Shown: positions 42,811-50,345 of the stretch, one piece after another
Layout of the letters: each line of letters starts with the position of its first letter
How positions within the stretch are numbered: the first letter of the stretch is position 1
Assembly: GCF_014651835.1 (NCBI RefSeq)
Contig: NZ_BMXQ01000001.1
Coordinates: forward strand, 3,446,120-3,510,119
Source: Pigmentiphaga litoralis
GTDB taxonomy: Bacteria > Pseudomonadota > Gammaproteobacteria > Burkholderiales > Burkholderiaceae_B
Length of the DNA stretch: 64,000 bases
Direction: 5' to 3'
Position numbers and translations under genes: made by a program
The notes under the pieces: generated by a model
The model's input: the letters and a program-made list of their open reading frames with translations, nothing else
The model's database searches: none
Told to the model about the DNA's origin: nothing

Positions 42811-43818
42811 TTACTCGGGCTTGATGCCCGCGTTGGTGATCACGCGGCCAATGTCGGCACGCCCCTTCTCGAGCAGCGCCGTCAGTTCAGCCGGGCTGGT
42901 CACGATCACGTCCGCACCCAGGCCGACGAACTTGGCCTTGATTTCGGGCGATTGCAGGACCGCGTTCAGGTCAGCGTTGAGCTTGTCGATGATGGCTGCG
43001 GGCGTGCCGGCCGGAGCCGTCATGACCGTGCGGATGGCCAGGTCGAACCCGGGCACACCCGACTCCGCCACCGTCGACACGTCGGGCGCCATCGACGTGC
43101 GTTTGCCGGTGGTGACCGCCAGCATGCGCACCGCGCCGTTTTTGACGAAGGGCAGCGCCTGCACCAGCGAGACCACGCCGTAGGGTGTATCGCCCGACAC
43201 CACCGCGGTCAGTGCCGGACCGCTGCCCTTGTAGGGGACCTGCACCACCTTGATGCCTGCGTCGGCCGCGGCCCATTCCCCGGCAACGTGGTTCATGGTG
43301 CCCACGCCTGCGCTGGCCCAGGACAGCTCGCCCGGATGCGCCTTGGCGTAGGCCACCAGGGACGCCATGGACTGGAACGGCGCCTTGGGATTGGAGACGA
43401 AGGCCATCGGGATCTCGCTGATCCCGCCAATGCTGGCAAAGCCCTTGGCCGGGTCGTAGCCCAGCTTGGTGAACAGGAAGGGGTTGTTGGTGAAAGGGTT
43501 GGTGGACGAGACATACAGCGTGTAGCCGTCAGGCGCCGCGCGCGACACCTGCGAGGCGGCAATGCCTTCGCTGGCGCCTACCTTGTTTTCGATGACGACA
43601 GGCTGGCCCCAGCGCTTGGCCAGGCCTTCGGCGGCGATGCGTGCGGACACGTCCACCGGACCTCCTGCAGCCGTGCCGACCAGGATGGTGACGGGCCGGA
43701 CCGGATACGCGTCAGCTGCGGCAGCGAACGAGGGCAGCACGGCCGCCGCCGCGCCCCACGCCAGACAGGACAACACTACCGCGGCACGCGCCACGGGTCG
43801 GGACACAATACGAGACAT
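42811..43818 (-). CDS. Bug/TctC-family orphan substrate-binding protein
   Basis: A 335-residue Bug protein, first gene of a leftward three-gene operon. The start ATG 43818 is preceded by AAGGAGT. The signal peptide ends about AAAADA (residue 36), then YPVRPVTILVGTAAGGPVDV and ENKVGASEGIAASQVSRAAPDGYT, the two ligand loops. The first loop has TAAGGPVDV in place of the commoner PGGxxD form, suggesting a different ligand class. Linked with an amidohydrolase, its ligand may be an amide or cyclic imide; that is inference. Confidence 0.93.
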   Translation of the reverse strand: MSRIVSRPVARAAVVLSCLAWGAAAAVLPSFAAAADAYPVRPVTILVGTAAGGPVDVSARIAAEGLAKRWGQPVVIENKVGASEGIAASQVSRAAPDGYTLYVSSTNPFTNNPFLFTKLGYDPAKGFASIGGISEIPMAFVSNPKAPFQSMASLVAYAKAHPGELSWASAGVGTMNHVAGEWAAADAGIKVVQVPYKGSGPALTAVVSGDTPYGVVSLVQALPFVKNGAVRMLAVTTGKRTSMAPDVSTVAESGVPGFDLAIRTVMTAPAGTPAAIIDKLNADLNAVLQSPEIKAKFVGLGADVIVTSPAELTALLEKGRADIGRVITNAGIKPE

Positions 43819-43899
43819 CGAATACTCCTTGCCGAAAAAGAGGGTGAAACACTTCTGGCACTGAGTCCCCAAATCTGGTTTTTATTGTTTGTCGTAAGC

Positions 43900-43944
43900 G
43901 GTGAGACGAAAGCGGGTGAGACGAAAGCAGGTGAGGAGAAAGCT
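43900..43944. repeat. 15-bp tandem repeat, three copies
   Basis: GGTGAGACGAAAGC plus one variable base is repeated at 43900 and 43915 exactly, and at 43930 with two changes (GGTGAGGAGAAAGC). It lies 82-126 bp upstream of the leftward Bug start. Confidence 0.9.
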
Positions 43945-44101
43945 GAGAGATCACATGATTGCGCGCGACAACCATTGTGCACGGACGAGCGCATTCCACC
44001 CGATCGAGGATAGTCCAAGCCGGTTCAGCGATCTAGCGGTTTCTGATGGTTGACGTCGACAACCGGTTGGGCAAAGCCCGATCCGGCTGGACAGCAGGCC
44101 C

Positions 44102-44125
44102 GCCGGGGTGGGCAGCCCACCCGGC
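44102..44125 (-). terminator. GC-rich hairpin after iron operon
   Basis: On the minus strand, 14 bp after the DUF3325 stop, GCCGGGTGGGC and GCCCACCCCGGC pair with one bulged base around a very short loop. No T-run follows, so this may be Rho-assisted. Confidence 0.5.
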
Positions 44126-44139
44126 AGGCCGGCAATGAC

Positions 44140-44442
44140 CTAGCGGCGCGCGGCCTTGGCGTCGGGCTGACGCAGGCGGTTCCAGGCGACCAGCGCCACA
44201 AAGACGATGCCTGCCCCCGCGCTGAGGTAGCCGAACCAGGCGACAAGGCCGACAGCCCAGCGTTCCTGGTCCAGCGTGACACCCAGCGACAGCGCCAGCA
44301 GCACCCACCCGGCGATCCGCAGCCAGGTGATCGACCGGCGGGACAGATGACGCCCGAACAGGTCTTCTTGCGGCCGTTCCATGCCCAGCGCCAGGCAGGC
44401 GAAGGCCAGCAGGCAAAAGATCAATACCCACACCTGGTTCAT
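44140..44442 (-). CDS. DUF3325 family membrane protein
   Basis: A 100-residue membrane protein with about three hydrophobic segments (VWVLIFCLLAFACLALG; WLRIAGWVLLALSLGV; GLVAWFGYLSAGAGIVFVAL). It matches DUF3325 proteins found beside PepSY-TM and siderophore/iron uptake genes. Its ATG overlaps the TGA of the PepSY gene (ATGA). It is the last of four overlapping genes preceded by a Fur-box-like sequence. The role is unknown; probably an accessory to periplasmic iron reduction or transport. Confidence 0.85.
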   Translation of the reverse strand: MNQVWVLIFCLLAFACLALGMERPQEDLFGRHLSRRSITWLRIAGWVLLALSLGVTLDQERWAVGLVAWFGYLSAGAGIVFVALVAWNRLRQPDAKAARR

Positions 44443-46262
44443 CGCGCGCCCTCGACGCCAGGCATGCCCGACCGCGGCGACCTGGAAGAAGACAAGGGCC
44501 CCGAAGCGGCGCCCGAGGTACTGCCGGTCAACGCGCCGACGGGCGACGCCGACACCGCAGCGGCCACCTCGGCTCCCACCGGCAACGCCGCCTTGCGTTG
44601 TGCAGGCGCCGCAGTCCCACCCGTAACCGCTGCCGTCTTGCGCACCGGCTTGACCTTGGGACGATGGCGCGCCGTGCGGATCGCAAGCCAGGCATGCAAC
44701 GCGGCGAACGCAAGCATGGCCAGGTCAAAGCCCGCAAACACCCAGTCGCCCGCCGCCAGATTGTTCCACAGGCCGCGGTCGGTCACGATGGCATTGAGCA
44801 CCGGCAGGGCCAGCAGCAAGGCTGCCGCCAGCCACAGCAGTTCGATCCAGCCGCGCTTGGCGGGCCGCACCATGGCGTACAGCAGGGTTGCGCCCCACAC
44901 CATGAAGAAGACGTGGACCTCCCAATCCTTGCGGTCGGCCAGGGTTTCGGACAGCAGACGGTTGCCGTAGAAAAACGCCACCATCGCCACCGACAGTCCG
45001 GCCACCGATGCGATGTTCAAGCGTTCCACGAGCCGGAATCCAAAGTAGGGCTTGTCGGGGTTGGCCAGCTTGGCGCGGCGCTTGACCGTCCACATCACCA
45101 GGCCCGACCCCACCATGGCCGTCCCGGCCAGGCTGACAAGGAAGTACAGCGAGCGCAGCGGCAGGTCACCGAAGCGGCCCAGGTGCAGCGCATACATCAC
45201 GCCCCGCGTTTCGGCCGCCCAGCCCACCGAGTCCTTGGTGTCGAGCAGCTGGCCGCTGGTGCCGTTGAACAGCAGGTATTGCGGGCTGACCGACACGCGC
45301 TGGTTGTCGGCGCGCACCACCATCACGCGCGACGCGGTGTCGCCCGGATTGTTGATGGTGATACGGCCCACGCCGTGCTGGCCCCAGCGATCCTGCGCCT
45401 GCCGGATCATGTCGGCCACGGGCGCAATGGGCGCCTTCTCGCCGCTGGGCTTGCCGGCGGGCACGAAGGCGCTCAGCTCGCTTTGCAGCGACTGGCGCGC
45501 CCCGCGGTCCTTGAAGGCCGCATCCCCACCCCACGGCATCAGCATCAGCATCAGCGTGACCAGCCCCGTGTACGTGATCATCAGGTGGAAGGGCAGCCCG
45601 AACACCGACAGCGCGTTGTGCGCATCGAGCCACGACCGCTGCCCCTTGCCCCAGCGGAAGGTGAAGAAGTCGACAAAGATTTTTTTGTGCGTGATGACGC
45701 CCGTCACGATCGCCACCAGCATGAACATCGCGCAGATCGACGCGATCCACCGGCCCCACAGCACGGGCATGTAATGCAGCTGGAAGTGGAAGCGGTAAAA
45801 GAATTCGCCCCCCGTGGTGTCTCGCACCTCAATCGGTTGCGCGGTGACGGGATCGAAGGTCGCGCTTTCGAACCGTTTGCCGCCCCGCCAGAAGGCATTG
45901 GCGGTCGGACTGCGTTCATCGGGAAACCCGATGCTCCACTGCGGACTGGCCGGCGCCAGCCTGGCCATGGTCTCGACCAGACGTGGCGCCAGTTCGGCCG
46001 GGTTGGCCACCTGCGCCTGGGGCGGCACGTCGGGCCGCATCCACTGTGATATTTCGTCCTTGAAGTAGCTGACCGTGCCGGTCAGGAACATCGCATACAG
46101 GATCCACCCGGCGAGCAGCCCCGTCCAGGTATGCAGGTCCGACATGGTCTGCCGGATGCCGGGCGCCTTGGCTGCCTTGGCCGGCTTGACGGCCTTGGCC
46201 GCCGCGGCGGCTGCGTCACCCATCGGGGCGACGTTCGAATCTGTCGACATCGTGCTGCTCAT
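44439..46262 (-). CDS. PepSY-associated TM protein (putative iron-siderophore reductase)
   Basis: A 607-residue inner-membrane protein with the PepSY_TM pattern: a first helix after SDLHTWTGLLAGWILYAMFL, conserved FHFQLHY, a second helix group with ITHKKIFVDFFTFRWGKGQRSWLDAHN, a large periplasmic PepSY region, then YALHLGRFGD and several C-terminal helices and an Ala/Ser-rich tail. The paired His residues within helices are typical of haem-binding reductase-like proteins (FsrB/PiuB/FoxB relatives) that act on ferric siderophores. The ATG 46262 overlaps the DUF3649 stop (ATGA). Iron-related function follows from family and context. Confidence 0.9.
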   Translation of the reverse strand: MSSTMSTDSNVAPMGDAAAAAAKAVKPAKAAKAPGIRQTMSDLHTWTGLLAGWILYAMFLTGTVSYFKDEISQWMRPDVPPQAQVANPAELAPRLVETMARLAPASPQWSIGFPDERSPTANAFWRGGKRFESATFDPVTAQPIEVRDTTGGEFFYRFHFQLHYMPVLWGRWIASICAMFMLVAIVTGVITHKKIFVDFFTFRWGKGQRSWLDAHNALSVFGLPFHLMITYTGLVTLMLMLMPWGGDAAFKDRGARQSLQSELSAFVPAGKPSGEKAPIAPVADMIRQAQDRWGQHGVGRITINNPGDTASRVMVVRADNQRVSVSPQYLLFNGTSGQLLDTKDSVGWAAETRGVMYALHLGRFGDLPLRSLYFLVSLAGTAMVGSGLVMWTVKRRAKLANPDKPYFGFRLVERLNIASVAGLSVAMVAFFYGNRLLSETLADRKDWEVHVFFMVWGATLLYAMVRPAKRGWIELLWLAAALLLALPVLNAIVTDRGLWNNLAAGDWVFAGFDLAMLAFAALHAWLAIRTARHRPKVKPVRKTAAVTGGTAAPAQRKAALPVGAEVAAAVSASPVGALTGSTSGAASGPLSSSRSPRSGMPGVEGAR

Positions 46263-46543
46263 TTCCAGACGGACCACGCGGCGAGCGACAACGGCAATGC
46301 CGCAATCGCCAGGCCGACCCAGGCGCGCGTTGCCGACCGCACCGCGAACACCCATACGACTGCGCAGACATACACCACAAAGCTTGCGAGCATGCCGGTC
46401 AGCACGGCTTCGGTCGGCGCCATCGGCAGGGCCACGGCCGCCACGCTACACAGCGCAGCCAGCGCGTAGCCGCCGAACAGCGCGGCGACGATGCGTGACA
46501 GCAGCGGCCCGACGCCGATCACCTTGCGAAGCCGTGCGTTCAT
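46259..46543 (-). CDS. DUF3649 family membrane protein
   Basis: A 94-residue protein, ATG at 46543, with three hydrophobic segments (IVAALFGGYALAALCSVAAVAL; ASFVVYVCAVVWVFAV; LAIAALPLSLAAW). DUF3649 proteins co-occur with PepSY_TM and DUF3325. Spacing is one base from the upstream DUF4198 stop, and its TGA overlaps the PepSY ATG. Likely a small accessory subunit of the iron-related membrane system. Confidence 0.82.
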   Translation of the reverse strand: MNARLRKVIGVGPLLSRIVAALFGGYALAALCSVAAVALPMAPTEAVLTGMLASFVVYVCAVVWVFAVRSATRAWVGLAIAALPLSLAAWSVWK

Positions 46544-46544
46544 G

Positions 46545-47276
46545 TCACTTGCCCGGCTTGGCGGCAGGACCGGCCGGGACCGCGGCGGCGCCCGTGGGTT
46601 TGGCATACGTGACCGACGTCACATAGTTGACGACGTCATATTTCTCGGCGCCGGCGTCGCCCATGCGTTCACCCGCGGTGCGGTCGTTGTGGCTGGCTTC
46701 CAGCACGTAGGTGCCCTTCCAGGGCATGTCGAAGCTGACGAGACCCTGTTCGTCGGACACGGCTTCCTTCATCCAGCCCGACTGGACGACCGCCGACACC
46801 TTGGCTTTCGGCAGGGGCTGGCCCTTGAAGACCACCTTGAACTCGCCGGCCTTGCCGGTCGGGACCACGTCGAACGTCAGCGACGGGGCCTGCTCGTTGG
46901 TGTTCGTCAGGTAGCGCGCGGCCGGGTGATACCAACCCTTGATCTCCTTGTCGCCCTGCTTCATGGTGTAGAGCGGGTAGCGCGCGTCTTCGGCGACCAG
47001 GCTTTCCCCAGCGGCGGCACGGCCCGACAGCACGAAGCCGTTGGCGGACTTGGTGGCCGTCAGCGGCTGCTGGCCTTGCGCCGAGATACGCAGCGCCGTG
47101 GGCTTGCCGAACTTGTCGAGCAGGCCGGGAGAGGTTTCGCGCAGGTTCTCGCCGAACTCGCCAAAGCGCAGCACAGCCGAACCACCGGCGGGCTGTTCGA
47201 TCCAGACCTGGTGGGCCTGGGCGGCGCCGGCGCCAAGCGCCAGCAGAAGGGAGGCAAGAATCGGTTTCAGGATCAT
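46545..47276 (-). CDS. DUF4198 periplasmic protein, metal-uptake associated
   Basis: A 243-residue exported protein; signal peptide about 1-21 ending AQA before HQVW. DUF4198 proteins begin right after cleavage with an H-x-VW/LW motif whose N-terminal His may bind metal. The fold is beta-rich (FDMPWKGTYVLEASHND late in the chain). The C-terminal tail is Ala/Pro/Lys-rich. It is the first gene of the operon DUF4198-DUF3649-PepSY-DUF3325 and has a Fur-box-like sequence 122 bp upstream. The family is linked to nickel/cobalt and iron uptake; the specific metal is not shown. Confidence 0.88.
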   Translation of the reverse strand: MILKPILASLLLALGAGAAQAHQVWIEQPAGGSAVLRFGEFGENLRETSPGLLDKFGKPTALRISAQGQQPLTATKSANGFVLSGRAAAGESLVAEDARYPLYTMKQGDKEIKGWYHPAARYLTNTNEQAPSLTFDVVPTGKAGEFKVVFKGQPLPKAKVSAVVQSGWMKEAVSDEQGLVSFDMPWKGTYVLEASHNDRTAGERMGDAGAEKYDVVNYVTSVTYAKPTGAAAVPAGPAAKPGK

Positions 47277-47604
47277 GGGTATCTCGTAAAAAAGTTCGCG
47301 TGCAGGCAGCCGCCTGCCACCTCGGCAGCACGCGTTGAAAACGCACTGCGCGCGGTACGGGCGACGGCCGAAGTCATCGCATCTTGGAAAAACTAAATGA
47401 GAAACAGTATCACTATAACTGCGAATTCGATGGTTTTGCGTGTGCCGGGCGCATCGCGGGCCGCCAGGGCGCCCGCTTCGATGGTCACACTGACGCGACG
47501 GACTGGCGGGGAGAGGCCCATTCTGCAACGTCGCGTCGCCTTGCTCCGGCTGCCAGCACCGAAACCGGCCCGGGCCTGGGCCTGGACTCGGGTCCGGATC
47601 CGGG
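47277..47604. other. 328-bp intergenic region with Fur-box candidate
   Basis: The region separates the iron operon (leftward) from the Crp/Fnr gene (leftward). Around 47390-47420 it is AT-rich and holds the Fur-box candidate; 47565-47604 is a GC-rich repetitive stretch (GGGCCTGG repeats, GGTCCGGATCCGGG) directly downstream of the Crp/Fnr stop, which may end transcription. I see no gene in it. Confidence 0.5.
47398..47412. promoter_or_regulatory. Putative Fur box
   Basis: TGAGAAA-C-AGTATCA matches the 7-1-7 Fur consensus TGATAAT-N-ATTATCA at 11 of 14 positions. It sits in the only AT-rich segment upstream of the DUF4198/PepSY operon, 122 bp before the first start codon. Iron-repressed expression is the predicted effect. 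Confidence 0.6.
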
Positions 47605-48324
47605 TCAGGTCGCCAGCACGGCGGGCAGCAGGCGGTCGTATTCTTTTTTCACGACGGCATAGCATTCGCAGCTGCGTTCTTCCATGCCAGCGCGGTCGAG
47701 CACGGTAATGTGACCACGGGAATACTTGATCAGCCCTGCCTTCTGAAGCTTCAGCGCAGCTTCGGTGACCCCCTCCCGCCGCACCCCAAGCATGTTGGAG
47801 ATCAGTTCCTGGGTCATGAGCAATTCAGCGCCGTGCAGACGGTCCAGACTCAGAAGCAGCCAGCGGCACAGTTGCTGGTCCAGGGAGTGGTGGCGGTTGC
47901 ACACGGCGGTCTGCGCCATCTGCGTGATCAGCGCCTGGGTGTATCGCAACAGCAGATGCAGCACCGGTCCGCCCCGGTCGAACTCCGCCTGCATGGCGCT
48001 TGCGTTCAGTCGATATGCCTGGCCCGCCGACTGCACCACGCCGCGGCTTGGCGTGGACCCGCCACCCATGAACAGCGACACGCCCACGATGCCCTCGTTG
48101 CCCACGACCGCAATTTCGGCTGACGCACCGTTTTCCATCACATACAGCAACGACACGATGGCGGTGGTGGGAAAGTAGACGTGCGTCATGGCCCCGCCTG
48201 ACTCATACACCACCTGACCAAGCGCCAGCTCGACCAGTTCCAGATCCGGCTTCCAGCGTTGCCATTGTTCCGGGGGCAGCGAGGCCAGCAGATGGTTGTA
48301 GATCACCTCGATGGCATTGGACAC
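47605..48324 (-). CDS. Crp/Fnr-family transcriptional regulator
   Basis: A 239-residue regulator with a cyclic-nucleotide-binding-like beta domain (LGQVVYESGGAMTHVYFPTTAIVSLL, then VGNEGIVGVSLFMGGGS) and a C-terminal winged HTH (MTQELISNMLGVRREGVTEAALKLQKAGLI). There are no Fnr-type N-terminal cysteines, and cAMP contact residues are not obvious, so the signal is unknown. The GTG at 48324 gives the common N-terminus SNAIEVIYNHLLASLP; an ATG at 48393 is an alternative. It is divergent from the AspT/aspartate decarboxylase genes and could regulate them. Confidence 0.9.
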   Translation of the reverse strand: MSNAIEVIYNHLLASLPPEQWQRWKPDLELVELALGQVVYESGGAMTHVYFPTTAIVSLLYVMENGASAEIAVVGNEGIVGVSLFMGGGSTPSRGVVQSAGQAYRLNASAMQAEFDRGGPVLHLLLRYTQALITQMAQTAVCNRHHSLDQQLCRWLLLSLDRLHGAELLMTQELISNMLGVRREGVTEAALKLQKAGLIKYSRGHITVLDRAGMEERSCECYAVVKKEYDRLLPAVLAT

Positions 48325-48593
48325 GGCGGCAACCTCGTTGAGTCGATCATGAGACAGGACAGAATGGTCGCTGGCGATGCATCTTACGCGCATCGTGGCG
48401 CCAGGGTCCGCTACCGCACATACCCGCAGCGACGCGGCCGTCGCGATCACGCCGTCATCTTCGCCCTATGTTGCCCAGCGTACCGACGGCGCGGGGCTTG
48501 CCGCGTACCTTGCACGCTGCGTTCCGTGTCTGGCCGCGCCTTCTCGTGTCCGGACCGAACATCTCGCTTCTGCGCGCATTCAAGGTATATGCA

Positions 48594-50285
48594 ATGGATA
48601 GTCTGCACGAACTGTTCAAGCGATCTCCAGAGATCGCTTTGTTTCTATCGCTGGGATTGGGGTACTACGTCGGCAAGCTCAAGTTCGGAACCTTCCAGCT
48701 TGGCGGGGTCGCAGGCTCGCTGCTGGTCGCCGTGGTCGTAAGCCAGGTGGGCGTGACCGTCGACCCTGGCGTCAAAGCCATTCTGTTCGCCCTGTTCATC
48801 TACGCCGTGGGCTACGAGAGCGGCCCGCAGTTTTTCAGTTCACTTGGCAGGCAGTCCTTCAAGGAGATCGTCCTTGCGGGTGTGCTGGCGCTGACGGGTC
48901 TGGCGACGGTCGTCGTCATGGCAAAGATCTTTGGACTCGACAAAGGAATCGCGGCGGGCATCGCGGCGGGGGGCCTGACGCAGTCCGCCATCATCGGCAC
49001 GGCAGGTGACGCGCTGACCAAGCTCGGGCTTGCGGCAGACGAAGTGACGCGGCTTCAGGGCAACGTGGCGATCGGCTACGCGGTGACCTATGTGTTTGGT
49101 TCGTTCGGCGCCATCATCCTTTGCGTCAATGTCCTGCCGCGCCTGATGAAGCGCGGCATTCGCGAAGATGCCATCCGCAAGGAGACCGAACTCCAATCCG
49201 GCGTCAAGTTGCTGGGCGACGGCGAAGAGGCGGCCATGCCCGATCTCGTGGGCAGGCTCTACCGTGTTTCGGCAGCAGGCGCCACGGTTGAAAAGCTCGA
49301 GGGCACCTTGCCGGGCACGGCGCTTACTGTGGAAAAGATTCAGCGCGCGGGCAAGATGATCGAGGCCACTCCTGCACTGGTGTTGAACAAGGACGATCTG
49401 ATACTGGTCGTCGGGCGCCGCAGCGGATTTGTCGACGCGGCGGGACGTCTCGGCACGGAGGTTCAAGCCGTGGCCGGAATGGAGCTCACGATGCAACACC
49501 ACGACGTCGTGCTGACGAACGACGCGTTCGACAAGAAAACGGTCAGCGCGATCCGCAGCGGTACGGCGCCCGGCGTGCGTCATGGCATCTATGTGACGCA
49601 GATCCGCCGCGCCGGCATCGCACTGCCGATCGCCGCGGACCTGGTCATACAGGCCGGCGACGTCGTCTCCATCTATGGCGCCGAGCAGGACGTGAAGCGT
49701 GTCTCGGCCATTGTGGGCTATGTCCTGATTCCCACATCCAAGACGGACTTCGTCTACATGGGCGCCGGACTCGTGGTCGGACTGTTGCTGGGTCTGCTGA
49801 CCGCGAAGATCGGCGCCATCCCGCTTTCTCTTGGCGCCGGCGGCGGGGCGCTGTTGTCCGGCCTTCTGTTTGGCTGGTACCACTCGAAGCACCCCTCGTT
49901 CGGCGCCATGCCCGTGCCTGCCTTGCAGATCCTGAAGGACCTGGGGCTTGCCGGCTTCGTCGTGGTTGTCGGCCTGTCCTCAGGCCTGCAGGCCGTGGAC
50001 ACCGTACGCCAGCAGGGCTTCACCATTTTCGGCGTGGGCGTGGGCGTGGTCGTGACCGTCGTGCCCCTGCTGCTCACGATGCTGGTGGGCCGCTATCTAT
50101 TGCGCTACGACAACGCTGCCGTCTTCGCTGGCGCATTGAGCGGCTCGCGCAGCGCCAACCCCGCCTTCGGCGAAGTGTTGGACAAGGCAGGCAACTCGGT
50201 GCCCACCGTACCTTTCGCAATCACCTATGCGCTTGCCAACGTATTCCTGACCTTGCTCGGCCCACTCATCGTGGGCCTGGTCTGA
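48594..50285 (+). CDS. aspT: Aspartate:alanine antiporter AspT
   Basis: A 563-residue transporter of the aspartate:alanine exchanger family. It has N-terminal helices from FLSLGLGYYVGKLKFG, GGLTQSAIIGTAGDAL, a central hydrophilic loop (about 200-380) with RCK_C/TrkA_C-like subdomains (GTALTVEKIQRAGKMI, DLILVVGR), and a second helix bundle ending SGSRSANPAFGEV, a duplicated form of the first. It exchanges aspartate (in) for alanine (out). With the decarboxylase 60 bp downstream this makes a proton-motive aspartate cycle. The start ATG 48594 is preceded by AAGG; upstream in-frame codons are non-membrane. Confidence 0.93.
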   Translation: MDSLHELFKRSPEIALFLSLGLGYYVGKLKFGTFQLGGVAGSLLVAVVVSQVGVTVDPGVKAILFALFIYAVGYESGPQFFSSLGRQSFKEIVLAGVLALTGLATVVVMAKIFGLDKGIAAGIAAGGLTQSAIIGTAGDALTKLGLAADEVTRLQGNVAIGYAVTYVFGSFGAIILCVNVLPRLMKRGIREDAIRKETELQSGVKLLGDGEEAAMPDLVGRLYRVSAAGATVEKLEGTLPGTALTVEKIQRAGKMIEATPALVLNKDDLILVVGRRSGFVDAAGRLGTEVQAVAGMELTMQHHDVVLTNDAFDKKTVSAIRSGTAPGVRHGIYVTQIRRAGIALPIAADLVIQAGDVVSIYGAEQDVKRVSAIVGYVLIPTSKTDFVYMGAGLVVGLLLGLLTAKIGAIPLSLGAGGGALLSGLLFGWYHSKHPSFGAMPVPALQILKDLGLAGFVVVVGLSSGLQAVDTVRQQGFTIFGVGVGVVVTVVPLLLTMLVGRYLLRYDNAAVFAGALSGSRSANPAFGEVLDKAGNSVPTVPFAITYALANVFLTLLGPLIVGLV

Positions 50286-50345
50286 GCGCGCTGACGCCGC
50301 CAGACTCTCTTCAATCAGATGCAACATCATCAAGGATCATCGACC

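Larger units (their letters stand above)
43819..44139. other. 321-bp intergenic region, promoter side of the Bug operon
   Basis: The region contains a 15-bp x3 tandem repeat (43900-43944) and, at its right end, a GC hairpin (44102-44125) just downstream of the iron operon. The stretch 43860-43890 is T-rich on the plus strand (GGTTTTTATTGTTTG), thus A-rich upstream of the Bug gene, and is the likely promoter area. I see no coding sequence. Confidence 0.5.
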
